Assembly (NCBI GenBank): GCA_946902985.2 | Contig: OX336393.1 | Location: forward strand, 363,364,779-363,428,778 | DNA: 64,000 nucleotides | Origin: Meconema thalassinum | Taxonomy: Eukaryota; Arthropoda; Insecta; Orthoptera; Tettigoniidae | Reading direction: 5' to 3' | Shown here: in pieces, positions 10,537 through 22,214 of the stretch | How positions within the stretch are numbered: position 1 is the first letter of the stretch | Layout: every line of letters begins with the position of its first letter | Position numbers and translations under genes: made by a program | Notes under the pieces: model-generated | What the model saw: the letters and a program-made list of their open reading frames with translations, nothing else | What the model was told of the DNA's origin: nothing | Database searches by the model: none

Positions 10537-10869
10537 TAGTCTCCGTGGCTTAGGCGGCAGCACGCCGGCCTCTCACCGCTAGGTCCGTGGTTCAAATCCC
10601 GGTCACTCCATGTGAGATCTGTGCTGGACAAAACGGAGGCAGACAGGTTTTTCTCCGGGTACTCCGGTTTTTCCTGTCAAAATTTCATTCCAGCAACACT
10701 CTCCACTATCATTTCATTTCATCTGTCATTCATTTAATCATTGCCCCAGAGGAGTGCGTCAGGCCTCGGCAGCCGGCACAGTTCATATCCTCGCCGCTAG
10801 ATAGGGGCTTCATTCATTCCATTCCTGACCCGGTCGGAGACTGGAAGCAGGCTGTGGATTTTCATTTTC
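10537..10869 (+). mobile_element. SINE-A, full length, 16-bp target duplication
   Basis: It has the complete tRNA-like head, body and TTTTCATTTTC tail. It lies between direct repeats ATCTGAACCGTTGATT at 10521-10536 and 10870-10885. The perfect repeats suggest a fairly recent insertion. Confidence 0.94.
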
Positions 10870-11084
10870 ATCTGAACCGTTGATTATTGATTACAACTAG
10901 CGACACATTCTTCTTGTCTCGAACATTAAGGGGAGATTGATTCATTATTTAGGATTGAATGCATAGGGGTAAGAAGCCCCATTTGTTACATGCAGTTTGC
11001 TCTTTTACATTAAATAGCATTGCATTATATAATATTACAATCCATTACACTAGATATCATTAGAACACATTACATTAAATAACA

Positions 11085-11310
11085 AGGTTTTTCTCCGGGT
11101 ACTCCGGTTTTCCCTGTCAAAATTTCATTCCAGCAACACTCTCCACTATCATTTCATTTCATCTGTCATTCACTTAATCATTGCCCCAGAGGAGTGCGTC
11201 AGGCCTCGGCAGCCGGCACAGTTCATTTCCTCGCCGCTAGTTGGAGGCTTCATTCATTCCATTCCTGACCCGATCGGAGACTGGAAACAGGCTGTGGATT
11301 TTCATTTTCA
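11085..11310 (+). mobile_element. SINE-A, 5'-truncated
   Basis: This copy starts inside the family at aggtttttctccgggtac and runs to the TTTTCATTTTCA end. The tRNA-like head is missing. It lies only 215 bp after the full copy, in the same orientation. Confidence 0.85.
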
Positions 11311-12944
11311 CTTATAAGAATTAAGGCTCATTATGCACTTGCAAGAAACCTGTAACCATCTAACAATATCATTAATAACTATCCAATAATATAACGGTAA
11401 GGTGCCTCCTGAGTATTGAGCAATGTGAATTATCTCATATGCATCCAGATTATACAATTATAAATGTGTGATGCACTGCATAAAAACGATTTATTGTGAA
11501 GTACGATGGTGAGGTATCTGCATTGTGAACTCGATAAATCTTTTACTTCGGTCATGGACGGTTTCTACACGACAAATTCCGCCGTAAAAATATGATGGGG
11601 ATTTCTGTTTAAGAATATTTACGGTCAATAATGCCATTGCCAGAAATCTAAGTTCATGTAATGTAGTTTAAGCCACTGCAGCTGAATGTAATATAGTGTT
11701 ATACGCTCCTATTTACGAACGTCAAGAATAAATCTAACACAGGCAATTTGTGTGCGCTGAATTTTGAATTTTTGTTTTCGGTGTGCCTGGAAGAGCATTA
11801 TATACTACTGAGCAGTACTTTAAACAGAAGAGAGAGATTATGATGAACTTTTTAAGGGGCCTATCATCTAGGTTATAGGCCTAAAGAGAGAGAGAGAGAG
11901 AGTACAGAAAGAAAATACCTGCAGTCAAATTTAACATAGCAGGTCAATGCAGAGGCTCATCTTTAAACGGAAACCGAACACTGTGGCATTCACTTTGCAT
12001 GACGCTCGGTTTTTATTGTCGTTCACCAGAAATGTACTTAACATCCTTGGCACGTCGTGCTCCTTCTTTTGCAACATAGAGGAAGCTCCGTCATCGTTTG
12101 GAATACCAGAGAAGACATCGTAAAGGCAAGGAAATTGCAAGCTGCCGAGGAAGAATACGACACACAAACAGCCCTAGATCTCTTCTGTTGAACAAAACAT
12201 CATTCGAGTGTGCGTATAGGGTTCCACTTGTTAAAGTGTGCCAGCAGAGCCCCGGGTCATTGGAAACAATCGCCAGGCACAGAAGATACAATCCAGTGAT
12301 TGCTCGGCATGTTAAGGTTCCTGTATTTCATCGCAACCAAGTCTGGCGCATAATGCACTCAGCTTTTGCAAGTATACGAGCGGACCCGTGCGAGAACTCT
12401 GTGTTTGTGTGCGTTTAAGCCAGCCGCCCGGCTTTATTGATATGTGGACGGGACGCGACATATTTCTGACAGGGGCTATCGTCTTGTATCAGTGTTCAAT
12501 CGCACTTCTGAAACAAATTGTCGATAATTATGAAATCAGAGTGTAATTCGTCACTGCTGCAGGAAATTCTCTCTATTTTGAATAGACCTATGTTACGATC
12601 GGTTACTTGAGTCCATTTGTAACGTTTACTAAGACCATGTACGCCGTGATATGTTTATCTATGGAATGATTAGTGTTCTTTGGAGGTGACGTTGGTGCGC
12701 TTGAGTGGAGGAAACATGAACTAGTAAAACGAGAGTGTCAACTCTGAGGATAGCAGAGCTGAGTTTAGACAATGGGAGTTGAACATTGATAAATAAAAAG
12801 TGATTGGAGGTTATTGGAGATTATAAAAGAAAAGTAATTGTATGAAAAAAAAAAAGACGCGAAGGAAAATATGCTGGATTAATCTGTCTTATTTAATACG
12901 TCGTATTAGTTAGCCTATAGTAATACGGCTTCATCTATAGACTA
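11311..12944. other. Unassigned stretch with a possible non-LTR tail relic
   Basis: At 11852-11885 the plus strand reads ttaaggggcctatcatctag and ggttataggcct, the reverse complement of the conserved non-LTR 3' end at 21082-21115, followed by a (GA)n run. It is probably a relic tail in minus orientation. The frame at 12098-12418 has 106 codons and no motif I recognise. The rest shows nothing. Confidence 0.4.
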
Positions 12945-13337
12945 GCTCTTCCACGGGAGTAAAATCTCTTGATGAATACAGTACTTTTGCATTTGTCAGT
13001 TGGCACAGGCTAGAGTAAAAGGTGGCTTTTCACCGATGTCTCAGTCTCACTCATGGCTGTGATTATATGGAAGCTACTGAGGTATGGATGGGGCTTAGTA
13101 ATGGCATTCGGGGCACAGTCAGTGCCTGTGAATGCTGTGAAAGGTTCAACTCATAGGGTTAGGACTACTGTTCTGACTCAGTGAGGAAAGCAATGGCAAA
13201 CTACCTCACTCCTCTTCTTGCCTAGAACGCCTCAAAATAGTGCTGCCTTGGGTTTTTGTGGGCATCTACTCACATAACGTAACGGCGGTACTTTTTGAGG
13301 ATCCAACCAGCCTTCGGGCTGACTACCTAACAGACAA
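12945..13337 (+). mobile_element. Dispersed repeat L, copy 1
   Basis: About 0.35-0.4 kb with the blocks tctcttgatgaatacagtac, tggcacaggctagagtaaaa, tgattatatggaagctactg, aggaaagcaatggcaaacta and tttgaggatccaacc. The same blocks in reverse occur at 32515-32858 and 44230-44607. There is no open frame, no tRNA-like box and no recognised target repeat. It is probably a SINE or the 3' end of a retroelement, class unknown. Confidence 0.65.
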
Positions 13338-13647
13338 AAAGACTAATGATATAAGTTGGAAATTATATCATTGTGACTACATTACAGGGACAATTTAATT
13401 ATACATCCCTTAAGACCACTAAATAGTAAGTAGCATTCCGATGATTTATTGTCATGTTGCAGTATAATATTAAGCTGCCGTGTTTACTGTAGTGTCCTGG
13501 TTGGTGTTATAAACACACCATTCCTGAGATGAATGAGTCCTCGTGTCTCCATTAAAAGAATATTCATTCACAGTAGGCTATTCTATCTATGAATTGGCGC
13601 CCTCCCGGATGTTATTTACTTAGATTTAGCTTAAGAACCTATTAAGA
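13338..13647. other. Unassigned stretch
   Basis: I see nothing recognisable in this AT-rich gap. Confidence 0.4.
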
Positions 13648-13880
13648 CTTGCTGCATGGTGAAGGGGCAACGTTCTCGCCTGTTGTGCCCTGGCTTGCAG
13701 GATTGAATCTTGGTGCAGCCAGTTGGTATTTGAGGAGGCGCAAATGGGAGGGAGCCGTGCAGTAGATTTACTGCCATGTTGAAGATCTCCTTCCGGGCAA
13801 ATTCCCGCACCCCAACGTCTCTTAAAAGCCGCAGTAGTTAAAAATGAGGTGAAATCAATAACATTATTATTATTAGGTTT
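13648..13880 (+). mobile_element. SINE-C copy, diverged
   Basis: gcaacgttctcgcc, gcaggattgaatcttgg, cagccagttggtatttgagg and gggagggagccgtgcagtag match SINE-C. It ends in a short (ATT)n run near 13863-13874. Confidence 0.75.
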
Positions 13881-13979
13881 TATAGGAGATACCTTGAGGT
13901 CATCCGCTCTTATAGAATATATTTCTTCGCATTTTATTCCGTCCACGACGTGACGTGGCGTTGTGATAAGCATTTTTGA

Positions 13980-14110
13980 CCGTCATTGCGAAGTTCCGGG
14001 TTCGATTTCCAGCTCTGCTAAGGAAATTAATTCTGGTCTATGGGCTGAAACTCAGCCTTGTGAGGCAAAACTCAGAAGAGGTGGTTTCGATACCAAATCG
14101 GTATTTTCCT
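13980..14110 (+). mobile_element. SINE-J fragment
   Basis: A B-box-like gggttcgatttccagctctg is followed by ggaaattaattctggtctat, cagccttgtgaggcaaaact and cagaagaggtgg. These match 5500-5595. It breaks off into the AT-rich block before SINE-D. Confidence 0.6.
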
Positions 14111-14236
14111 AAAAGGTGTTGGTTTATTTATATAATTATTTATCGTCTTCTATTTGTCTAGTTTGTTCAGTTTTATTTGTTTATTTAATTATTTATTTGT
14201 TTTATTAAATCATTATTTAATTAATTATTTAATTAA

Positions 14237-14567
14237 CGACAGCGCAGCGCTAGGCCATGGGCGCAAGTCCTCTGATGACTCGGCAAACGTGGGTTCAAGC
14301 CCCACCATCAGTCGTCCTTGAAATGGTTTTCCGTGGTTTTCCATTTTCAACTCCAGGCACATACAGGGACGATACATTCAGGCTGGCCAAGGCCGCTTCC
14401 TTTCACATCCTTGCCCAGCTTCATTCATCTACATTCATTTCATTTCTCACTGACTCCTCTCATATGGCTAGTGTTAGGAAGGGCATCCGGCCGTAAAAAC
14501 CATCCGACACTTACCATTTCATCGCATCTCATCCCAGACCCCGTTGAAATCTGGAATAATAAGGGGT
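14237..14567 (+). mobile_element. SINE-D copy
   Basis: The tRNA-like head has gacagcgcagcgctagg and a B-box in gtgggttcaagccccac. The central domain tggttttccgtggttttcca is at about 14322-14341, then ggctggccaaggccgcttcc, gttaggaagggcatccggcc and aataataaggggtaa at the end. The best full copy for comparison is 32899-33265. Confidence 0.85.
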
Positions 14568-15639
14568 AATCTTGATGAAATTTAACAACAACGACAAAGT
14601 GTGGAAAATCACACACAGCATGACCGCTGTCAGCTCTAGTATTCAAACTTTGAACCTCCGGACTTCCCATTGAGTCAACGTGTAGCCTACGGCAGTTTTC
14701 CTTGGTCAAATCAAGCCTTAACCCAGTTTTAACATTGATATTGGCCCATATATAAATGTAGAAAACTGTTAAAAAATAATCAGTCACACAGAACTGAATA
14801 GGCAATCACCGACAAATAAAGAAGGGTTTGGTGACTTGGTAAGAGTGTGCGTGTTCCTACCCCGAGGAGTGTTACTGGTCCTCTGGGAATGCGCTAACCG
14901 GATGGCTGCTGTTTGGTAACTCGATATGAGGCCACCTTGCGGGCACTCTCTCGCTAATCCAATTGCGACGATACGGGCGGATAGTCTCGTACCCCAAAGC
15001 TAGGCCACACATATGCCAGAAGAGTTCACCAGGTTACAGGAAACCCTTAATGAGCTCGTCCAAGTAAATGAACCACCCTGTCGTTAATTGTATTTCGCTT
15101 GTATTGAAGCAAGTACCACGTTGTAAAATAAATTGAATTTTACCCGCTCCGACCAGTTAAAGATGTTATATTGGTCACCAGAATATTTTAAAAATTTCAT
15201 CAACCTGTGGGGCTAATGATCAGAGAGGAGCCTGTATTGATTGTTTGGCCCACGGGGGATGACGCGTACTGCACCCCAAGTAGGCTCCGTAATACACAGA
15301 AAAGGTCAGTGGAAGAAATATCGATCGGATGTTCAGTAACCTACATCTAGTCACATACATCGATACATTTATTCATAATCAAACAAAACATGAAGGATTC
15401 CAGCCTATTCAAAACTTTGTATATTCTAAATCACTACTATAAGGACAAGTTTCGACCTTCAAACTTAGTATTCATCCGACATAAATTGGACCATCATATA
15501 ATCACTTAATCAGACCATCATATATACTGTAAATATATTTCCGTTTATTTTTCACGAAATGCAAGATTATTCCTGTACTATTGAGATGATTTGGAAGATT
15601 TTGGTATAACTCATTCCTTCTAGCTCTCTCTGGTTTAGT
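14568..15639. other. Unassigned stretch
   Basis: No gene or repeat could be assigned. At 15085-15160 a stretch with ttgtaaaataaattgaattt could belong to a retroelement end, but nothing confirms it. Confidence 0.4.
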
Positions 15640-16037
15640 ATACCTTCCTTCGAAGGGGAAGCAAAGCCGGCGGGTCCATGTTATAGAGCTATGGCATGTA
15701 AAAGAACCTTCCACGAACTACAATTGTGTGAAGCTAAATGTGTAGGTTATATTTGAATAACGCTCTATTAAGTTCCAACGTTCACCACAAGGTGTGGGTT
15801 GTGGTTGCATCTAGTAGCCAATTTCAAAGCTAGGTGTCGTTGACAGTAGCATTTGGTAGCAAAATTAGGAACTACTTGAAATTGACCGCCCGCAGTCCTT
15901 ACCTGAATTACAGATAACACACACTAATACAGGCATCACAATTAACACGGGTTATCATGCAGATTCTTCACACACCCAAAGTTCACGGGGCTACATGGCC
16001 GCGTTGTCGCAGCCCCTAAACTAAGGAACGAACCACC
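15640..16037 (+). mobile_element. SINE-B, head missing
   Basis: It starts at agtataccttccttcgaagg and runs through the body to the 3' end gcagcccctaaactaaggaa and cgaacc. The tRNA-like head is absent. Confidence 0.82.
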
Positions 16038-16195
16038 ACTCTGGTTTAAGAGCTTGAGTTTTGTTAAACATACACCTTCGCATTTTGTATAATACATAAC
16101 TGAAGTATGATTCAAACACACTGGTTATCGGTAGATCTTTTGATTTGGAGCCATTTAGATGATCCACTCTCTGATTTTGTCGTTACTTTCAGCAT

Positions 16196-16746
16196 GAGCA
16201 TATGACTGATAAACCGAAGCTATGTTGAGTGACCTGTCCCTGTGATTTATTTCGTCCTGTATCTGTATAAACGATATACGAGAGTTCTTTTATGAGCCGG
16301 CATAAGACGAATTTCCACCGGAGGGCCAGAGTTCGATTCCTGGCTCCGTCAGCGATTTTAAAAAAACTTGCGTGAGAGCTGAAACGGAGTTCACACAGCG
16401 TCGTTAGGACGCTTGAGTAGCTGTGAGGCAGCGCCCCGGTCACGGAGACCAAGATTAACGGCTGAGGGGAGAGCATATGACTGATAAACCGAAGCTATGT
16501 TGAGTGACCTGTCCCTGTGATTTATTTCGTCCTGTATCTGTATAAACGATATACGAGAGTTCTTTTATGAGCCGGCATAAGACGAATTTCCACCGGAGGG
16601 CCAGAGTTCGATTCCTGGCTCCGTCAGCGATTTAAAAAAAAACTTGCGTGAGAGCTGAAACGGAGTTCACACAGCGTCGTTAGGACGATTGAGTAGCTGT
16701 GAGGCAGCGCCCCGGTCACGGAGACCAAGATTAACGGCTGAGGGGA
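16196..16746 (+). repeat. Tandem duplication of a 275-bp SINE-like unit
   Basis: Two direct copies abut exactly, 16196-16470 and 16471-16746. They differ only at a poly-A run (seven versus nine A) and one base (gacgcttgag versus gacgattgag) by eye. Each holds a tRNA-like region with A-box-like tatgagccggcataagacg and B-box agttcgattcctgg, so the unit is SINE-derived. The near identity marks a recent event. Confidence 0.9.
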
Positions 16747-16999
16747 CCTGATGGTCTGACCACGTGTCACCCCATAATCTGCAGGTCAAATGGCTGAGTA
16801 GCGGTTGATTGGTGGACCTAGGCCCTACATAGGCTGTAGCGCCACGAGTTTTATTTTTCTTCTTAAGACGCCGTCTCCAAACGAAGGTTGGCGATCCACG
16901 TAGCCAGCTCTGACCTTGACATTGCAGTATGAAATGCTTCCTCTGATGTACATCTGTGCCATTTTCTAATGTCCTTCAACCATGAATTTCTGGCCTATT

Positions 17000-18404
17000 T
17001 TTAGCCTACTTTTCACATTTTACAAAAATGAGGAAAAAGTAGACTTATGAGATCGATCCGGGAAAATGTGTGTCGTCTGTCTGTCTGTCTGTCTGTCCTT
17101 CTGTCTGTCTGTCTGTCTGTCTGTCTGGCTGTGTGTGTGTGTCCCCTATCAACTCCTAAACGGCTGCAGCAATCAAAACCAAATTTAGTATGAGTAAAGA
17201 TGTGCAACGGAATATCTCACGTCCATATTTGAAAATGATGTCAGTGCTACCAACTGCTGAAAAAACGCACTAGAAATTTGAGGTCAATGTTGGATATCTT
17301 GCAAGGAATGCATGGGAGCTATTCCAAAATTGGCACACATGTAGATAAGACTATTTTAGTTTAATTTCCTGGAGGCCAACCATGGCAGTGTTGCCAAAAT
17401 AATTTTAAGGCTTCTGATAAGTCCAATGCTTAAATGCATATAACTTCTACACTATCAATTGGATTTCAACCAAATTTTGTATGTAATATCTGTACATAAA
17501 CAGATATGACTGAGCGTATTCTTAAGAGCCACCAGGGCTGCCAACTGTTAATAATTTTTCTCTCTATTTTTAAAAATCCAAATACCAATATATCAGAAAG
17601 TATGCAAGCCAACAGCTTTAAACTATGCACACGTATATTCTGACATTTTAGATTAATTTGGAGTAACTTATATACGTCAGTTCTACCAACATGATTCTCA
17701 GCCTGCTGATAGTACCAATTTTAAAATACATGTAACTTCTATACTATCAGTTGGATGTCAACCACATTTCGTATTTGCTATGTGTAACGTAACAGATATG
17801 ACTATAAGAATTCTTAAGAGCCATCAGGGCTGCCAACTGTTAATAAATGCGGTCTATATTTTTTACTCTAATATCATATATCAGAAAGTATGCTAGCCAA
17901 CAGCTCTACATTTTGCACACGTATAGCACCTGACACTCTAGATTAATTTGGAGTAATTAATATAAGTCAGTGCTGCAAACATGATTCTATGCTTGCTGAT
18001 AGGTCCAATTTTAAAATACATGTAACTTCTATACTAACAAATGGATTTCATCCAAAATTGGCACAACAAGATATCATAATATTTCCGATTATTTCTAACC
18101 AGCACACGCATGGCATTGTTGCCAACATGCTTTTACGCATCTAACTGCATGTAACGTCCATTGGACTTCAACCAAATTTTGTATTCTGTACCTTAAGAGA
18201 TGGAACTAAGAATATATTCAGTCACCAGGGCTGCCAACTGTAGTGCTCTATTAGGCTACATTATACCAGGTATATTTTGAACTAATTAGATATTTCGGTA
18301 TTACCAACTTAATTTCGTCATTATTCTAGATAGGTTCATATTCTGTAGAATAATCATTGGCATGAAAAGTAGGCTGTATAGTTCTTCACGGAACTTCTTG
18401 TTAT
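17000..18404 (+). mobile_element. Element H, full length (+)
   Basis: End A is a hairpin: AGCCTACTTTTC and GAAAAAGTAGAC pair around a TTTTACAAAAATG loop region, followed by TTATGAGATC. A (CTGT)n then (GT)n microsatellite fills 17073-17143. The body holds two and a half diverged monomers of about 290 bp, recognised by the recurring gggctgccaactgttaat and acttctatactatcag. End B is GAAAAGTAGGCTGTATAG, a small AGTTC/GAACT hairpin and TCTTGTTAT. The motif AAAGTAGGCT is inverted near both ends. No coding capacity was found. Confidence 0.75.
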
Positions 18405-18426
18405 TTATGAAAAAAAAAAAAAAAAA

Positions 18427-18446
18427 GAGCTTTTGAGATCACCTTT

Positions 18447-18479
<33 letters not shown>

Positions 18480-19273
18480 CTCCTAATAAAATATTATCGA
18501 CTCGAGTGGATTCCATGAAACACGGTGAGGGCATAGTACTAGTTTGTCCAATCCTGACCGTCCCTTGAAATTTTAATACGTCTCACCAATCCAACATGGA
18601 GGCTGTGTGAAATATTTCACCGGCATTCTATATCTTCACACCTATTACTGATATCACCCTGAAATGCTGTACGGTGATAGAAAATGCTCAGCTAAGTTCA
18701 GCTATGTAATGCTTAAAAAGATAAGTACAAAACCAACATGGCGGCCAAGTGAAGTTAAAATATGTAAATATGATTTTCTCGAGATTTAATCAACCGAGCG
18801 CAGTGAAACTTGGTACTATAAATGCTTATACAAGATTTAATCTACTCGCATATGATTCAGTTAATTATTTTTATAAAAAGATGGCGGCTGTGCGATTATT
18901 TTTTTTTCTAATCAAGCGATTGATGTGAACGTTTGAATAAGAAACCTGTGAATATTCTTAATCTATGACCTACATATAGAACATCCAACATGGTGATCAT
19001 CTGAAATATTTCGACGATTCTCAATATCTCCGAATCTAATACAGCAATCAAACTGAAATATTGTATGTTGATAGAGACTATTAACATAAGTTCAACTATA
19101 GGCTTTCAATAACCTGAAGAACACAAATCGAACATGGCAGCGTTGCGAAATATAAATATTCATATAGATATTTCTCAGAAAATCCTTGTGATAGACAGGA
19201 GAATGTTAATGTTAAAGACCAGTGGGATATATGAAATTGGCCATTTAGTTCTCCATGACACTACTTGTTATAG
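18427..19273 (+). mobile_element. Element H, subtype with ATGGCGGC monomers (+)
   Basis: It begins at TTTTGAGATCACCTTTTGTG with a (GT)n run (18447-18478). It contains recurring blocks around ccaacatgg and catggcggc (18590, 18737, 18882, 18987, 19133) and ends with TTAGTTCTCCATGACA and CTACTTGTTAT, comparable with end B of the neighbour. It sits between the two inverted H copies. Confidence 0.6.
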
Positions 19274-19970
19274 TACGAATCTAGACGATTCTCTTGGCTG
19301 GAATCAAACCTGAGATCCTGGAGTCATGAGTTGGACACATAACCGAGGATGCTCAATGTAAGAAGAAAATTGAATTTATTTTTTGTTTAAATTGAATGAA
19401 AGAATAATTTCAGAGGAAATAAATATTGTTCGAATTATACAGTAATTTGAATTACCCTACTAGCGCAGGGTCAATCATTGTTGTATTTTGTGTATTGTCT
19501 GATTATGGATTTCTTAATCACATTCCTTGCCACTTTTAGTCCATAGATTTCTTCACAGCAGTGGCGAATGCTTAAGTGCAAGTGTGCTGTACTCTTTCAC
19601 AAACAATATCCACTTTACGATCGTTCAAGTGCTTCTTGAACCATGCAGCACTCGGGAGAAATACACTTTTTGAATGGCCTGTAGTGGACGTTGAAATGGA
19701 AGAGCTCTGGTTAAAGGTTTTCGAGTGTTAGTGAACTGTATGTTGTATGATCGATCCAGGGAAGTGGGGTGGAGTGGCCGTTAATCGCTTCGTGGGGGTT
19801 CCACTTTAATAACAGCTATATTGTTAACCCACTCGCACTCGCTCTATGAAGGACATTCTAAATCAATTCCAAGAAACGACTGGACGTATCAAATTTCCCA
19901 TAATATCTACCTGTGCAGGTGCGGCACTTCTACGAGTGTAATGTACGGAAAAGTTACAAATAAAATTTAA
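19274..19970. other. Unassigned stretch with a possible tRNA-like relic
   Basis: On the minus strand at about 19300-19352 there is a B-box-like GGTTTGATTCC after ctccaggatctca, possibly a SINE head fragment. The rest shows nothing recognisable. Confidence 0.35.
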
Positions 19971-22110
19971 AACAAGAAGTTCCGTGAAGAACTATACAGC
20001 CTACTTTTCATGCCAATGATTATTCTGCAGAATATGAACCTATCTAGAATAATGACGAAATTAAGTTGCTAATATCGAAATTTCTAATTAGTTCGAAATA
20101 CTGTATACCTGGCATAATGTACCCTATTGGAGCCCTACAGTTGGCAGCCCTGATGACTGAATATATTCTTAATTCCATCTCTTAAGGTACAAAATACAAA
20201 ATTTGGTTGAAGTCCAATGAATAGCATGGACGTTACATGCAGTTAAACATTGGATCTGACAGCGCGCGTAAAATCATGTTGGCAACAATGTCATGCATGT
20301 ATTGGTCAGAAATAATCGGAAATAATATGATCTATTGTTGTGCCAATTTTGAATTAAATCCATTAGTTAGTATAGAAGTTACATGCATTTTAAAATTGGA
20401 CCCCCCCCCAGGGGCTCACTTCTAGTGAGATGTGGGTTGGCGACCACGGGGCCCCAGCTGAGTCCGGCATTGCTTCCACTTACTTGTGCCGGGCTCCTCT
20501 CTGTCTTCTTTCCTGTCGACCGCCCTTGGTCAACTCTTGTTCTCTTCCGACCCCGACGGTATTAGGGTATCCGAGGCCTAGGGAGTCTTTTCCTTTCCCG
20601 CCTTAATTGGCCCTTGTCTCATCTTTTCTGATTCCCTCCCTCTGCGAGGGGTCAGCCTTCTTTTTCTTTTCATGTTATCTCCTGCCTTCTGCTTAAGGCC
20701 CTCAAGGAGGCCGGGTGTATGTAGCCCCACCACTTTGGTACACCCTAGATAATGCTACACCCTCAGGGGCTCACGGCTGGTGAGTTCGGGAGTTGGCGAC
20801 CCCGAGGGATTCCTGAGCTGGGTCCGTTTTCCCCTTTTGTCCCTTACCTTTGGGGCGGACCCTCTCCTCTTTCACTTTCCTATCTGCCTTTCATGGCTCT
20901 CCTTCCTTCCAAATCCCTCAATCCGCCTTCTTCGAGGGTTGAGGGCATTTATTTTCCTCCTGTCCTTTATTTGCCTTACTCTCCTTTAGTTTCCATTTCT
21001 TCTTCTAGTATGTAGGTTAGTAGTTAGTTTTAGTTTTAAGATCGCTTTTCATTTTCATCATCACGATCACCCAAACCATCAGGGGCCGATAACCTAGATG
21101 TTAGGCCCCTTAAAACAACAATTATCATCATCATCATCATTAAAATTGGACCTATCAGCAGGCTTAGAATCATATTGGCAGCACTGACGTATATTAGTTA
21201 CTCCAAATTCGTCTAGAATGCCAGGTACTATACGTGAGCAAAGTTTAGAGCTATTGGCTTGCATACTTTCTGATATATTGATATTAGGGTAACAAAAATA
21301 GGGACAGCACATATTAACAGTTGGCAGCCCTGGTTGCTCCTTAGAATACGCATAGTCATATATCTTATGGTACACATAGCACATACGAAATTTGGTTGAA
21401 ATCCAAATGATAGTATGGAAGTTACATGTATTTAAAGTTGGACCTGTCAGCAGGCTTAGAATCATGTTGGTAGCACTGACGTATATAAGTTACTCCAAAT
21501 TAATATAGAATGTCAGGTACTATACGTGTGCATAGTTTAAAGCTGTCGGCTTGCATACTTTCTGATATATTGGTATTTGGATAAAATAAATTAGGAGCAT
21601 TTATTAACAGTTGGCAGCCCTAGTAGGTCTTAATAAAACGCTTAGTTATATCTGGTTATGTACACATACAACATACGAAATTTGGTTGAATTCCAATTGA
21701 TAGTGTAGAAGTTATATGCATTTAAAAATTGGACCTATCAGGAGGCTTATAATCATTTTGGCAACACTGCCATGTTTGGCCTCCTGGAAATTAAACTGAA
21801 ATATTATGATCTGTACGTGTGCCGATTTTGAAATAGCTCCCATTCATACTTTCCAAGATATCCAACATGGAGCTCAAATTTCAATTGCGATTTTTTAGCA
21901 GTTGGTAGCACTGACTTCATTTTCAAATATGGCCGTGAGATATTCAGGTATAGATCTTTACTCCTACCAAATTTTGTTTCGATTGCTGCAGCCGTTTAGG
22001 AGTTGATAGGGGGGGACACACACACAGCCAGACAGACAGAAGGACAGACAGACATACATTTGCCCGATCTCATGTCTACTTTTTCCTCATTTGCGAAAAG
22101 TAGGCTAAAA
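19971..22110 (-). mobile_element. Element H, full length (-), with a nested non-LTR tail
   Basis: This is the reverse-orientation partner of 17000-18404. It starts AACAAGAAGTTCCGTGAAG (end B) and ends with gtctactttttcctcatttg and CGAAAAGTAGGCTAAAA (end A hairpin), after a CACA and GACA microsatellite at 22014-22060. Without the 738-bp insert at 20403-21140 its length is about 1.4 kb, as for its partner. Monomer marks (cagttggcagccctg, tggttgaaatccaa) recur inside. Confidence 0.78.
20403..21140 (+). mobile_element. Non-LTR retrotransposon 3' end inserted in element H
   Basis: The 12-bp direct repeats TAAAATTGGACC at 20391-20402 and 21141-21152 mark the insertion exactly. The insert begins with a C run and ggggctcacttctagtgag. 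It contains an internal related block (aggggctcacggctggtgag near 20764). It ends with a hairpin-forming GGGGCCGATAACC...GGCCCCTT, then AAAACAACAATTATCATCATC. A gccccttaaaacaacaa-(CATCAT)n end is typical of a non-LTR 3' UTR. It is 5'-truncated with no coding part. Confidence 0.85.
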
Positions 22111-22214
22111 ATCCCTGTGCTTTTATTAACCCTAGAGCAGTAACGCTAATTGCAACGACTACGATTCTAGAAACTGATAATAAATACCACTTACGTCAAC
22201 TTCTACTTCACTCT

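Noticed and set aside
10587..10883. 98-codon frame and its minus-strand counterparts at 6171-6480
   Set aside because: They are SINE-A copies read through. The same protein-like string appears wherever the SINE is inserted.
12098..12418. 106-codon plus frame with basic residues
   Set aside because: No recognised family, and an overlapping minus frame of similar quality. It cannot be told from chance.
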